From Planctomycetota bacterium (GTDB lineage Bacteria > Planctomycetota > PLA2 > JAEUHO01), in the NCBI GenBank assembly GCA_020631815.1, contig JACKGW010000005.1, forward strand, positions 124,001-188,000: a stretch of DNA of 64,000 bases. The letters run 5' to 3'. Positions 1-8,406 of the stretch are shown here, in pieces. How positions within the stretch are numbered: the stretch's first letter is position 1; each line of letters opens with the position of its first letter. The position numbers and the translations under genes were made by a program. Below the pieces are notes generated by a model. It was not told where the DNA came from, ran no database searches, and saw nothing but the letters and a program-made list of their open reading frames with translations.

Positions 1-2
1 AG

Positions 3-1754
3 TACATCCGCAGCTTGCCCATCGTCGTCTCGACCACGCTGCTCATGAGCTACGCCGTGGCCATGCTCGTCACGCCGATCTTCTGCTACTGGCTCCTGCC
101 GGCCGCCGGGGCCACGGCGCGCAGCCCGCTCTCGAGGATCGCGTCGGCCGTGGGCCGCGCGGTGCGTCGAGGTCGTACGCCGGCGGCACCGAGCCAGCGG
201 ACACCGTTCTACGACCGCATCATCGGCTGGTGCCTGGCCCACAAGGGTCTGGTCCTGTTGGCGGCGCTCGGTGCGGTCGGCTCGTCCGTGTTCTTGGCGC
301 GCGCCATTGGCAGCCAGTTCTTCCCGGCAGGCGATCGCGACCAGCTGTTCGTGACGATCTGGCTGCCCGAGGGCAGCAGTACGGCGGCGACCGAACGCGT
401 CGTGGCGCAGGTGGAAGACGTCTTGCGCACGACGCAGCAGACCACCGTCGACGGCGAGCCGTTCGACCGCTTGGCCAACGGCATCAGCTTTGTCGGGACG
501 GGCGGGCCGCGCTTCTTCCTGACGAGCGCTCCCGAGAAGGACATCCCCAACTACGCCTTCGTCATCGTCAACACGACGCGCGCGGACCTCACGGCCGCGT
601 GGGTCGAGGAGCTGCAGCACACGATGGGCCCCTTCGTGGGTGCCGAAGTCACCGTGGAGCGCTTCACGCTGGGCCCCGCGATCCGCTACCCGGTCGAGGT
701 GCGCCTGGCGGGCCCCGACGCCGTGGTGCTGCGCCGAGAAGCGGAGGAGATCCTGGGGCTGGTGCGAGGCACGGCCGGCACGCTCAATCCCCGCAGCGAC
801 TGGCGAGGGAGCAGCTACGAGGTCGAGGTGGACGTGGACGAAGCGGCGGCCAGCCTGGCGGGCGTCACCAATGCCGACGTGGCCACCACGCTCTCCGGGC
901 TCGTGGACGGCAAGCGGCTCACGACCTTCCGCGAGGGCGACCACACCGTGGACGTGCTGCTTCGCGTCGGCGAGGCCGAGCGCGGGCGGCTGGAGACCCT
1001 GGACGGCATCTGGGTCAACGGGCAGGCGGGCAAGGTGCCGCTTGCGTCCTTGGCCTCGCTCCGCGCCTCCTGGCAACCGAGCATCATCGCGCGGCGCAAC
1101 CAGGTGCGAACGGTGACCGTGGGCGCCAAGGTGGCTCCCGGGGTGCTCGCCAACGACATCGCGCGACGTCTGCGCGGCGACCTGGACGCCCTCGTTGACC
1201 GTCTGCCCGCGGGCTACCACTACGAGTTCGCCGGTGAGCTCGGCGAGACGCAGGAGTCGCAGGCCAAGATCCTGGCAGCGTTCCAGATCAGCTTCCTGCT
1301 GATCATCCTGATCCTGATCGCGCAGTACGACTCGCTCTCCAAGCCGCTGGTCGTCTTGGCCGCGGTCCCCTTGAGCTTCGCGGGCGCGCTGCTCGGCCTC
1401 TATCTGTCGGGCTGGGCGCTGGGCTTCATGCCCATGCTGGGCATCGTGAGCCTTGCAGGCGTGGTCATCAACAACGCCATCATCCTCATCGACTTCATCC
1501 AGAGTGGCATCCGCAGCGGTACACCCGTTCGCGCGGCCATCGCGGAAGCCGGACGCCTGCGCATGGCGCCGATCCTGCTGACCACGCTCACGACCATCGG
1601 CGGGATGCTGCCGTTGGCGCTGTTCGGGGGACCCATGTGGGCCGGCATGGCCTGGGCCGTGATCGTGGGCCTTGCCGTGTCCACGGCCCTCACCCTCTTT
1701 GTCGTACCGACGCTGTTTGGCCTCCTGGTGGAGCGCTTCGGCGTCAAGGCTTGA
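3..1754 (+). CDS. RND-type efflux transporter, C-terminal part (5' end outside window)
   Basis: This is the inner-membrane proton-driven pump of a resistance-nodulation-division tripartite exporter (AcrB/MexF-like HAE1 class). The reading frame is open from base 3, so the gene starts before the window; the 584 residues seen are roughly the second half of a protein that is normally about 1030-1050 aa. Visible parts are a membrane helix at the very start, a periplasmic porter region (about residues 85-420), and a terminal block of hydrophobic helices. That block has the conserved run MLGIVSLAGVVINNAIILID, typical of the helices that close RND proteins. Adaptor and outer-membrane channel genes would be expected upstream, off the window. 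The substrate cannot be told. The stop overlaps the 3' end of the convergent zinc-ribbon gene by 11 bp. Confidence 0.93.
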   Translation, partial: YIRSLPIVVSTTLLMSYAVAMLVTPIFCYWLLPAAGATARSPLSRIASAVGRAVRRGRTPAAPSQRTPFYDRIIGWCLAHKGLVLLAALGAVGSSVFLARAIGSQFFPAGDRDQLFVTIWLPEGSSTAATERVVAQVEDVLRTTQQTTVDGEPFDRLANGISFVGTGGPRFFLTSAPEKDIPNYAFVIVNTTRADLTAAWVEELQHTMGPFVGAEVTVERFTLGPAIRYPVEVRLAGPDAVVLRREAEEILGLVRGTAGTLNPRSDWRGSSYEVEVDVDEAAASLAGVTNADVATTLSGLVDGKRLTTFREGDHTVDVLLRVGEAERGRLETLDGIWVNGQAGKVPLASLASLRASWQPSIIARRNQVRTVTVGAKVAPGVLANDIARRLRGDLDALVDRLPAGYHYEFAGELGETQESQAKILAAFQISFLLIILILIAQYDSLSKPLVVLAAVPLSFAGALLGLYLSGWALGFMPMLGIVSLAGVVINNAIILIDFIQSGIRSGTPVRAAIAEAGRLRMAPILLTTLTTIGGMLPLALFGGPMWAGMAWAVIVGLAVSTALTLFVVPTLFGLLVERFGVKA

Positions 1755-2067
1755 GGTCGCGGTCGCCGGGCTTGTGGAGAAGGGTGTCCGTCCAGCGACA
1801 GCCCTTGCAGCGGAACGTGCGCAGCTTGGGCAGGGAGCTGGCCACCCCTCCGATCACCAGGCCCGGCGCCAGATAGACCGCGGCGCGTAGGATCAGGCCC
1901 ACCGCGCCCCGCTGGCGTGGAAAGTCAGGCGCCTTCACGAGCAGGAAGAGCCCCCAGAGCAACGTGACGCCCGCCGCCACGCCGAACAACGCAAAGGCGC
2001 GAGGGCTGTAGCGGGGCGCACCGCACTCGGTCCCCTTGAGCTTCTTTCCACATTCCGGGCAGTCCAT
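1744..2067 (-). CDS. Small zinc-ribbon protein with two membrane helices
   Basis: The product is 107 aa. It opens with MDCPECGKKL, giving CxxC at Cys3/Cys6 with a further Cys15. Two hydrophobic segments follow (about residues 25-45 and 55-78), and a second CxxC (FRCKGCRW) lies near the C-terminus. Two CxxC knuckles flanking two helices fit a zinc ribbon displayed at the membrane. I chose the ATG at 2067 because the zinc-knuckle protein begins there; a start 33 bp further up would only add a non-conserved extension. It is convergent with the RND gene and divergent from the lipoprotein gene. Function unknown. Confidence 0.75.
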   Translation of the reverse strand: MDCPECGKKLKGTECGAPRYSPRAFALFGVAAGVTLLWGLFLLVKAPDFPRQRGAVGLILRAAVYLAPGLVIGGVASSLPKLRTFRCKGCRWTDTLLHKPGDRDLKP

Positions 2068-2171
2068 GGCGCGCAGCGTACCCGCCAGCCCGTGGCCCAT
2101 CGACGGGTCGAGGGCGTCGGAAGCGGGAACCCCATCGATCAGGTACGCTGCGCGCGAAGACGGAGACGCCC

Positions 2172-3083
2172 ATGCGCTTGTTGAACGCCCTTGCCTTGCC
2201 GCTTGTCCTCACCGTGCTCGTCGGATGCGGCGACAAGGACAACAGCTTCCCGTTCCGCTCCCTGGCGGCCGAGCCGACGGGCGAGGCGATCAAGATCAAG
2301 TACGACATGCAGCCCGGCGACGCCGTGCGCCTCAAGCTGCATGGCACGGGTCATGTCAGCGTGTCGGCCGGCAAGGGTCTGGACACGGACTTGGTCCAGG
2401 ACATCGAGATGGTCATGCGCTGCCTCCAGCGCCTCCCGGACGGCGGAGCCGAGCTGGAGTACGAGGTGGCCGCCTTCTCCATGTCGATGCCGGGCGCGCC
2501 GGAGGCTGCAATCGCCAGCCAGGCCTTCGACGCGATGGTCGGCTCCAAGGTGAAGGTCCAGCTGGGGCCGGACGGACGCGTGAAGGCCGTGGACACGGGC
2601 GACCTGCCTGGCGCGGGTTCCGCGAAGATCGAGGAGCTGTTCAACACGCCAGGCTTCCAGAGCTTCGTGCCCATGCCCGAGGGCGGCATGCGCGTCGGCG
2701 AGGCCATCGACATCTCCAAGGTCATGCCGAAGGAGGCGCTCGAAGAGCTGATGGCGAAGAGCGTGCCGGGTGCTGCCATGAAGCCCGAGCTGAATGGGGA
2801 GATGGTGCTCAAGGCCGTGCGTGAGGTCGACGGCGAGCAAGCCGCCGAGTTCGCCGTGAATGTCGTCCTCAACCTGGATGCGACCTTGTCCAAGGGCGGC
2901 GAGTCCGCCGACATGGACATGGGCATGCGCATCTCGGGGACTTCGTTGGTCTCGTTGCGCACGGGCATGCCCGTCGGCACGGGAGGCTACCGCGTCGAGA
3001 TGCGCATGGACATGGAGGCCGGCGACACGGAGATGGCGATGAACATGCACATGGACATGCAGTTCACCGCCACGCGGGAGTAG
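2172..3083 (+). CDS. Exported lipoprotein, possibly DUF6263-like
   Basis: A 303-aa protein with a short basic N-terminus, a hydrophobic stretch and a lipobox ending at Cys19 (LVGC), so it should be lipidated and anchored in a membrane after Sec export. The mature part is acidic and soluble, with alternating hydrophobic residues suggesting beta structure. It opens with a segment (YDMQPGDAVRLKLHG) like the 'y.l..G..yrykl' opening I recall for DUF6263 proteins; that family name is from memory. The C-terminus is very rich in Met and Asp (repeated DMDMGM, MNMHMDM). A TACGCT hexamer at 2144-2149 and a weak GGAG before the ATG could drive expression. Function unknown. Confidence 0.8.
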   Translation: MRLLNALALPLVLTVLVGCGDKDNSFPFRSLAAEPTGEAIKIKYDMQPGDAVRLKLHGTGHVSVSAGKGLDTDLVQDIEMVMRCLQRLPDGGAELEYEVAAFSMSMPGAPEAAIASQAFDAMVGSKVKVQLGPDGRVKAVDTGDLPGAGSAKIEELFNTPGFQSFVPMPEGGMRVGEAIDISKVMPKEALEELMAKSVPGAAMKPELNGEMVLKAVREVDGEQAAEFAVNVVLNLDATLSKGGESADMDMGMRISGTSLVSLRTGMPVGTGGYRVEMRMDMEAGDTEMAMNMHMDMQFTATRE

Positions 3084-3105
3084 CCGGCGAGCGCCTCGCG
3101 AGGCG

Positions 3106-4080
3106 CTAGCGGCGGGCTCCGCCGGCCGCCGCGCGGGCCGCCAAGATGCGGTCGCGCAAGCTGCGGAAGTCGGCCTGCGCGAACTGGTTGTCGGCCAGCG
3201 AGGGCGTGCGTTGTGCACGCTGCACGAAGTCGAGCGCCTCGTCGTAGCGGCCCTCGGCCATCAGGTAGTGCTCGGCGCAGAGCGCGAGGCCGCTGGCGTA
3301 CTTGTGCTCGTTGGTGATGGAGCGGGCCGAGAGCAGGAAGCGGTAGATCTGGTCCCAGGGGGCGCCGTCCTCGAACAGGGCCATCATCCGGTTCAGCTCG
3401 CCGATGCGGTCGGCGTGCTGACGCAGGCCCAGACGGCCGTCAGGATCCACCTGACGCGCACGATCGAGCACCCAGCCGTAGTGGGCCAGGCCGATCAGCT
3501 CGTCCTCGACCAGGTAGGGCAGCGTCGTGCGAAGCGTGTTGGCGTCGACGTTGCGACCCGCACGCAGCAGCGGCAGGAGGCGATCGCGGTGCGAGCGCTG
3601 GTCCTGCAGCACGGCGAGGAACGCCTCGGGACCGCCGCCGGGGTAGCTGACCGTGGCGTAGGGCATGCCGTCCTCGGTCGCCATCCACATCGTCGGGAAG
3701 CCGCTGACGCGGTAGGCCTTCTGCAGGCGGTCACGCGTGGCCTTGTCGCGGATGCGGGCCTGCAGGTCCGGCGCCTGGGGGAAGTCCAGGTAGACGAACT
3801 CGAACTGCTGCGTCGCGCGGCGGGCGAACTCGGGCGAGTGGAAGACCTCGCGCTCGAGCTGCATGCAGAAGCCGCACCAGTCGCTGCCCGTGAACAAGAG
3901 GACGAGGTCCTTGTGCGAGGCGCGGGCCCGCGCGACGGCCTGGTCGTAGGAGGGGGCCCACGGGAACGCGGGGGCCACGACACCCGGCGCGTCGGCGTGG
4001 GCCGGTGCGGGTGCGACGAGCGAAGCGAGGCCCAGCAGGGCCACGGCAACGACGGACAGACGGGGGGCGTGGGTTCGCAT
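3106..4080 (-). CDS. Secreted thioredoxin-fold protein with CGFC motif
   Basis: A 324-aa protein with a signal peptide (about residues 1-30, ending APAHADA). A thioredoxin-like domain follows, with the redox motif WCGFC (Cys69 and Cys72) and the fold's cis-proline region in SGFPTMW. The rest, to about residue 310, is helical and TPR-like. The architecture resembles secreted thioredoxin-family proteins (DUF255/thioredoxin_7 class) that reduce or isomerise disulfides in the periplasm. No partner such as DsbD or a cytochrome-maturation gene lies next to it. It is divergent from hemH with about 350 bp between, and its 3' end faces the lipoprotein gene. Confidence 0.85.
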   Translation of the reverse strand: MRTHAPRLSVVAVALLGLASLVAPAPAHADAPGVVAPAFPWAPSYDQAVARARASHKDLVLLFTGSDWCGFCMQLEREVFHSPEFARRATQQFEFVYLDFPQAPDLQARIRDKATRDRLQKAYRVSGFPTMWMATEDGMPYATVSYPGGGPEAFLAVLQDQRSHRDRLLPLLRAGRNVDANTLRTTLPYLVEDELIGLAHYGWVLDRARQVDPDGRLGLRQHADRIGELNRMMALFEDGAPWDQIYRFLLSARSITNEHKYASGLALCAEHYLMAEGRYDEALDFVQRAQRTPSLADNQFAQADFRSLRDRILAARAAAGGARR

Positions 4081-4429
4081 GGGGGGTGGCGTCCTCAGGG
4101 GGGAGACACGTCCTGGTGGGAGTCAGGCGCCGGAGAAGCGCATGACCCTACGTCCGGGACACGTACCTGCCAGCGAGGTCTGCGCGCGCACGGACGCGGG
4201 CGTGACGCACCGGGCGCCCCTCGCTCCCACGCCGCCAGCTCGCGGCGGACCCATCTCACAGATCGGTGCCGGCGCAGCCCGGATGGAGGGGCTTGGCGAC
4301 GTCCCGGGCCCCGCATCGGATCGGCCGATCGGGGTCCGCCGATCGATGCAGGCTACCGCTTCCGTCCAGCCCCCGGATCGCCAGGGGCGTCATCCCCGCG
4401 CAGGATGCGCCCGTTCCCTGGAGCCCGCC
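4081..4429. promoter_or_regulatory. Divergent control region between thioredoxin-fold gene and hemH
   Basis: About 350 bp with no convincing gene; an open frame runs in from upstream of hemH but has no family resemblance. It holds a perfect 12-bp palindrome, GATCGGCCGATC, at 4319-4330. This overlaps an inverted repeat with 7-bp arms CGATCGG (4326-4332) and CCGATCG (4339-4345), spaced by 6 bp. These are candidate operator sites for the heme operon. I could not place a clear -35/-10 pair for hemH. Confidence 0.4.
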
Positions 4430-5404
4430 GTGTCGTCGCGACCCGAGATCGTCTTGGTCAACCTGGGCACGCCCGCCGCGCCTACGGCCGACGGCGTGCG
4501 CGCGTTCCTGGCCGAGTTCCTGTCCGATCCCGATGTCGTCGACTGGCCGCGCTGGGTCTGGATGCCCGTGCTCAAGGGCATCATCCTCAGGCGTCGCCCG
4601 GCGCGCGTGGCCGAGCTCTACGCCAGCATCTGGACCGAGCAGGGCTCGCCGCTGGCCGCCTCGACCGAGGCGCTCGCCCGCGACCTCGCGGATCACGTCG
4701 GCGACCGCGCCACCGTGAGCCATGCCTACCGCTACGGGGAGCCCGCCGTAGCCGACGTCATCCGCGAAGCGCGCGGCCGTGCGTCGCGCGTGATCGTGGT
4801 GCCGCTGTTCGCCCAGCCCACCGCGTCCAGCTCGGGCACGGTCGAGCGGCTGGCACGTCAGGTGGCCCGGGAGCCGCGGGGCGCGCCCGTGGTCGTGCAT
4901 CACGTGCCGCCGGATGACCCGCACTACATCGAGGCGGTCGCGAAGCGCTGCGAGGAGGCCCTCGCGGCGTTCCCGTCCGGCCCTGCCCCGCATCTGGTGG
5001 CCTCGTTCCACAGCCTGCCCGCGCGTGTCGACCGCAAGGAGGGTCGGGGCTACACCTCGGCCTGCCGTCGGACAGCGGAGGCGTTGACCCGCGCGCTTGC
5101 GCGGACAACGGAGACCGTGGAGGTCGCCTACCAGTCCAAGTTCGGTCCCGAGCCCTGGGTCGGCCCGCCGACGGAGGCACGCCTGGTGGCCCTGGCCGAA
5201 TCGGGTGTGCGTCGGGTGATGGTGGCGGCGCCCGGGTTCCTGACCCCGGGGCTCGAGACGCTCGAAGAGCTCGGGGTTCGCGGACGCGAGGCGTTCCAGG
5301 CCGCCGGCGGCGAGGACTTCGCCCTGGTGGACGCGCCCGCGGGGCGCCCCGAGCTGCTGCGGGCCCTGGCCTCCGCGCTCGAGTCGTCAGCCACCCCATT
5401 TTGA
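4430..5404 (+). CDS. hemH: Ferrochelatase (HemH)
   Basis: Inserts ferrous iron into protoporphyrin IX (or coproporphyrin III in some lineages), the metal-insertion step of heme synthesis. The frame is open further upstream, but family similarity begins at the GTG at 4430: the protein opens SSRPEIVLVNLGTPAAPT, the usual ferrochelatase start, giving 324 aa, normal for bacteria. The catalytic His is His194 in SFHSLP, and the acidic active-site loop is present as PGFLTPGLETLEEL. It leads the heme gene block and is followed after 46 bp by hemA. Since HemN and a HemY-type oxidase are also encoded, the protoporphyrin-dependent route is the likely one. Confidence 0.95.
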   Translation: MSSRPEIVLVNLGTPAAPTADGVRAFLAEFLSDPDVVDWPRWVWMPVLKGIILRRRPARVAELYASIWTEQGSPLAASTEALARDLADHVGDRATVSHAYRYGEPAVADVIREARGRASRVIVVPLFAQPTASSSGTVERLARQVAREPRGAPVVVHHVPPDDPHYIEAVAKRCEEALAAFPSGPAPHLVASFHSLPARVDRKEGRGYTSACRRTAEALTRALARTTETVEVAYQSKFGPEPWVGPPTEARLVALAESGVRRVMVAAPGFLTPGLETLEELGVRGREAFQAAGGEDFALVDAPAGRPELLRALASALESSATPF

Positions 5405-5411
5405 CGCTCAT

Positions 5412-5442
5412 TTGACACAGCGCACCCTGCGGCCCCTATCGT
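5412..5442 (+). promoter_or_regulatory. Putative internal promoter for hemA and the rest of the heme operon
   Basis: TTGACA at 5412-5417 and TATCGT at 5437-5442, 19 bp apart, lie in the 46-bp gap between hemH and hemA. The -10-like hexamer ends only 8 bp before the hemA ATG, so a transcript from it would begin at or very near the start codon. That would explain the lack of a Shine-Dalgarno sequence there. Inferred from sequence only. Confidence 0.45.
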
Positions 5443-5450
5443 CCGCAGGC

Positions 5451-6758
5451 ATGGAGCGCATCTCCCTGGTGGGCTTGACCTGGCAGGCGGGCGGGCGCGA
5501 GCTGCTCGACCGCTCGACGATTCCGGAGGCGGCGCGCGCCGACGCGCTCCCGCGACTGGCGCACGCGCTGGCCACCGACGAGCTCCTCTACCTCGCCACG
5601 TGCAACCGCGTCGAAGTCGCGTTCGTCGCCGATGGTCCGCAGCACGTGCTCGCCGCACGCCGGATGCTGTGGGAAGCGCTGGGACACGCGCCGCTGCCGG
5701 GGGAAGCCGAGCGACGCCTCACCGCCTGGGCGGGCGAGGGCGCCGTCGAGCATCTGTTCCTCGTGGCCGCGGGTCTGGACAGTGCGCGCGTCGGCGAGAC
5801 CGAGATTGCAGGCCAGCTGCGTCGTGCGCTCGAGACCTCCGAGTCGCTCGGCCTGCTCGGTGACCGGCTGGGCCGCACGGGTCGCGAAGCGCTCAAGCTC
5901 TCCCGTCGCATCCACCGCAGTACCCGCGTCGGGGAAGGCGCGACGTCCCTCGCGTCGATCGCGCTGGATCACGTACGCGCACGACTGGCCGCACGTCGCG
6001 GTGCGGTCGCGCTGGTCGGCGTGTCGCCCATGACCCGTCGCTGCGCCGCGGACCTCGCCGTCGAGGGTGTGCCGTTCGTCGTGGTCAACCGGACGGTCGA
6101 GAACGCGCAAGCCCTCTGCGCCGAGGTGGGGGCGGGGAGCGCGGTGGCGCTCGACACGTTCCGCGAGAAGCCCGAGGCCGTCGAAGCGCTCGTGCTGGCG
6201 GTGGGGGCCTCCGAGCCGGTCCTGTCGCGCGCCACGCTGGAGCGCTTGGTGGGGCTGTCGCCGTCGGGTGCACCGCCGCTGCTCGTGGACCTGGGGATTC
6301 CCGCCAACGTCGCACCCGAGGACGCGGAACACGCGGGTCTCCCCCGCGTGGACATGGAGGCGGTCACCACGCAGGCGGCGCGCTCGCGCGACCAGCGGCT
6401 GCGCGAGTCGGCCGACGCCCGTGTGCTGGTGGACGAGGCGCTCGAGAGGTTCCGCCGCGAAGCGACGCAGCGGACGCTGGAGCCGCTCCTGGCGGCGCTC
6501 CACCGTCGCTACCGCCATACGGCCGACGAGGGCGTGGAGCGCTTGCTGCGTCGGTTGCCGCACCTCGCCGACGGCGACGTGCTCGCCTTGCGCGAGTGGG
6601 CCGCCACGCTGGCCGCGCGCTTCGCGCACATCCCCAGCCGCGGGCTTCGCAACCTCGCTGCGGACCAGGGAGCCGAGGCCATCGGCTGCTTCTTCCGGGA
6701 CGTCGACGACCTCCTGCTGCGCGAAGTCGGCGAGCACTTGCCGCGGAGCTCGACATGA
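5451..6758 (+). CDS. hemA: Glutamyl-tRNA reductase (HemA)
   Basis: NADPH-dependent reduction of glutamyl-tRNA(Glu) to glutamate-1-semialdehyde, the committed step of the C5 route to 5-aminolevulinate. The product is 435 aa. The nucleophilic Cys is Cys51 in LATCNRVEV, and the signature AAGLDSARVGETEIAGQLR follows in the catalytic domain. An NADP-binding domain (ALVGVSPMTRR) and a C-terminal helical dimerisation domain complete it. I chose the ATG at 5451 over a TTG at 5412 because the TTG is better read as part of a TTGACA promoter and the family begins near MERISLVGL. The stop overlaps the hemC start (ATGA). Confidence 0.95.
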   Translation: MERISLVGLTWQAGGRELLDRSTIPEAARADALPRLAHALATDELLYLATCNRVEVAFVADGPQHVLAARRMLWEALGHAPLPGEAERRLTAWAGEGAVEHLFLVAAGLDSARVGETEIAGQLRRALETSESLGLLGDRLGRTGREALKLSRRIHRSTRVGEGATSLASIALDHVRARLAARRGAVALVGVSPMTRRCAADLAVEGVPFVVVNRTVENAQALCAEVGAGSAVALDTFREKPEAVEALVLAVGASEPVLSRATLERLVGLSPSGAPPLLVDLGIPANVAPEDAEHAGLPRVDMEAVTTQAARSRDQRLRESADARVLVDEALERFRREATQRTLEPLLAALHRRYRHTADEGVERLLRRLPHLADGDVLALREWAATLAARFAHIPSRGLRNLAADQGAEAIGCFFRDVDDLLLREVGEHLPRSST

Positions 6759-7672
6759 TCCGTCTTGGTACCCGCGCCTCGCAGCTGGCCTTGACCCAGT
6801 CGGGCACGATCGCCGATGCGCTTCGCGCGCGCGGGGCCGACGTGGAGATCGTGCGCATCGAGACGGCGGGCGACCGTGACCGCACCAGTGCCTTCGCCGC
6901 AATCGGCACGGCGGGCATCTTCGTGCGCGAGCTCGAGCGCGCCCTGCTCGACGGCCGCATCGACCTGGCCGTCCACAGCTACAAGGACCTGCCCTCGGCC
7001 ATGCCCGAGGGACTGGTCGTGGCGGCGGTCCCGACGCGCGCCGACCCACGCGATCGCTTGCTCGTGCTCGACGACGCGTTCCGCGCGGACGCGCCCGGTC
7101 TCCCCGTTCGCGACGGTGCCCGCGTCGGTACATCCGCGGCCCGGCGCACGGCGTTGGTCCATGCGCTGCGGCCGGACGTGGAAGCGCTACCGCTTCGCGG
7201 CAACGTCCCGACGCGCGTCGAGAAGCTCGTGCGCGGCGACTACGACGCGATCGTGCTGGCTGGTGCAGGGCTCGACCGCCTGGCCGCCGATGGGTTCACG
7301 GTGCCTGCGGGCATCGTCGTGGTCGACCTGGAGGCGCGCGAGTTCGTCCCGGCGCCCTCGCAAGGGGCGCTTGCTCTCCAGGTGCGGGCGCTGGACGGGA
7401 CCACGCGCGAAGCGGTGGCGGCGCTTGACGATCCGCGCACGTCACGCCCGGTCGCCGTCGAGCGCGCGCTGCTCGAGGCACTCGACGCCGGCTGCAGCGT
7501 GGCGTTCGGCGGCTGGTGCGAACCGCTGCGAGGTGAGCATCTTCGTCTTCACGGCCTGCTCGAAGTCGACGGCATGCTGCGGCGCGCCGTCGAAGAGAGC
7601 GTCGACGAGACGTTGCTGGTAACGCGCGTCCACGACGCGCTGCGCGCGCCGCGGCATGAGGTCACGTCATGA
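6755..7672 (+). CDS. hemC: Porphobilinogen deaminase (HemC)
   Basis: Polymerises four porphobilinogens into hydroxymethylbilane using a covalently attached dipyrromethane cofactor. The product is 305 aa, normal length. It opens IRLGTRASQLALTQ, has the HSYKDLP active-site segment, and carries the cofactor-bearing Cys at Cys247 in DAGCSVAFGG. The usual following sequence is 'P(I/V)GA', so this is slightly divergent, and a second Cys lies seven residues on. The start ATG overlaps the hemA stop and the stop overlaps hemD (ATGA both times), implying translational coupling. Confidence 0.95.
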   Translation: MIRLGTRASQLALTQSGTIADALRARGADVEIVRIETAGDRDRTSAFAAIGTAGIFVRELERALLDGRIDLAVHSYKDLPSAMPEGLVVAAVPTRADPRDRLLVLDDAFRADAPGLPVRDGARVGTSAARRTALVHALRPDVEALPLRGNVPTRVEKLVRGDYDAIVLAGAGLDRLAADGFTVPAGIVVVDLEAREFVPAPSQGALALQVRALDGTTREAVAALDDPRTSRPVAVERALLEALDAGCSVAFGGWCEPLRGEHLRLHGLLEVDGMLRRAVEESVDETLLVTRVHDALRAPRHEVTS

Positions 7673-8406
7673 CCGCGGCGCCGCGCATCCTCCTCACCCG
7701 CACGGCGGCGGACAACGCGCGCTGGATGCAGGTCCTGCGCGCCGAGGGCCTGGAAGGCGTCGACTTCCCGTGCCTCGAGGTCCACGCGATCGAGGGGACG
7801 GACCCGCTGGTGCGCGCACATGCGGACGATGCCGACACGTGGGCCTTCGTCTCGCCGCGCGCCGTGAAGCTGGCCGCCACCCTCCCCGTGGCGCCGTCGC
7901 CGGCCGTGCGTCTCGCAGCCGTGGGAACGGTCACGGCCGAGGCTCTGCGCACGCGCTTCGGCCGCGTCGATGTCGTGGCCTCCGCGGGCACGGGGGCGTC
8001 CTTGGCGAGCGATCTCACCGTCCTCGAGCCGCGGCCGCGCGGCGTGCTCTGGCTCGGCGCCGTCGACGGCGCGATCGACGGCGTGACGTCGCTCGAAGCG
8101 GCGGGCATTCCCGTGTGGACGATCGGCCTCTACCGCACCGTGCCGGCGTCGGCGCCCCAGGAAGCGCGTGCGGACGTGGACGCGCTGCACGTCGATGCCG
8201 TGTTCGTAGCCAGCCCCTCGGCCTGGACGGGTCTGCAAGCGCGCGCCGAGCTGCCCGACGCGCTGCGGCTCGTCACGATCGGACCGACCACCTCGGCGGC
8301 CGTTCGCGCCTCGGGGCGCGACGTGTTTGCCGAGAGCGATCATCGCGACCTCGCCGGTCTCGTCGCCGCGTGGCGACGTGCCGTGCACACGGAGGCGAAC
8401 GCGTGA
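7669..8406 (+). CDS. hemD: Uroporphyrinogen-III synthase (HemD)
   Basis: Cyclises hydroxymethylbilane with inversion of ring D to give uroporphyrinogen III. The product is 245 aa, typical length. The family is poorly conserved, but the two-lobed layout is visible: RILLTRTAADNARWMQVL at the start, WAFVSPRAV and VRLAAVGTVTAEAL in the first half, and AVFVASPSAWTGL then LVTIGPTTSAAVRASG near the end. The position between hemC and hemB settles the assignment. It overlaps hemC by ATGA and hemB by GTGA. Confidence 0.92.
   Translation: MTAAPRILLTRTAADNARWMQVLRAEGLEGVDFPCLEVHAIEGTDPLVRAHADDADTWAFVSPRAVKLAATLPVAPSPAVRLAAVGTVTAEALRTRFGRVDVVASAGTGASLASDLTVLEPRPRGVLWLGAVDGAIDGVTSLEAAGIPVWTIGLYRTVPASAPQEARADVDALHVDAVFVASPSAWTGLQARAELPDALRLVTIGPTTSAAVRASGRDVFAESDHRDLAGLVAAWRRAVHTEANA

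Noticed and set aside
4079..4429. Longer N-terminus for ferrochelatase (441 aa)
   Set aside because: The extra 117 residues have no family counterpart and cover the control region; the family starts at the GTG at 4430.
5412..5450. TTG start for hemA at 5412
   Set aside because: It would use the TTGACA promoter box as codons and add residues not seen in the family.
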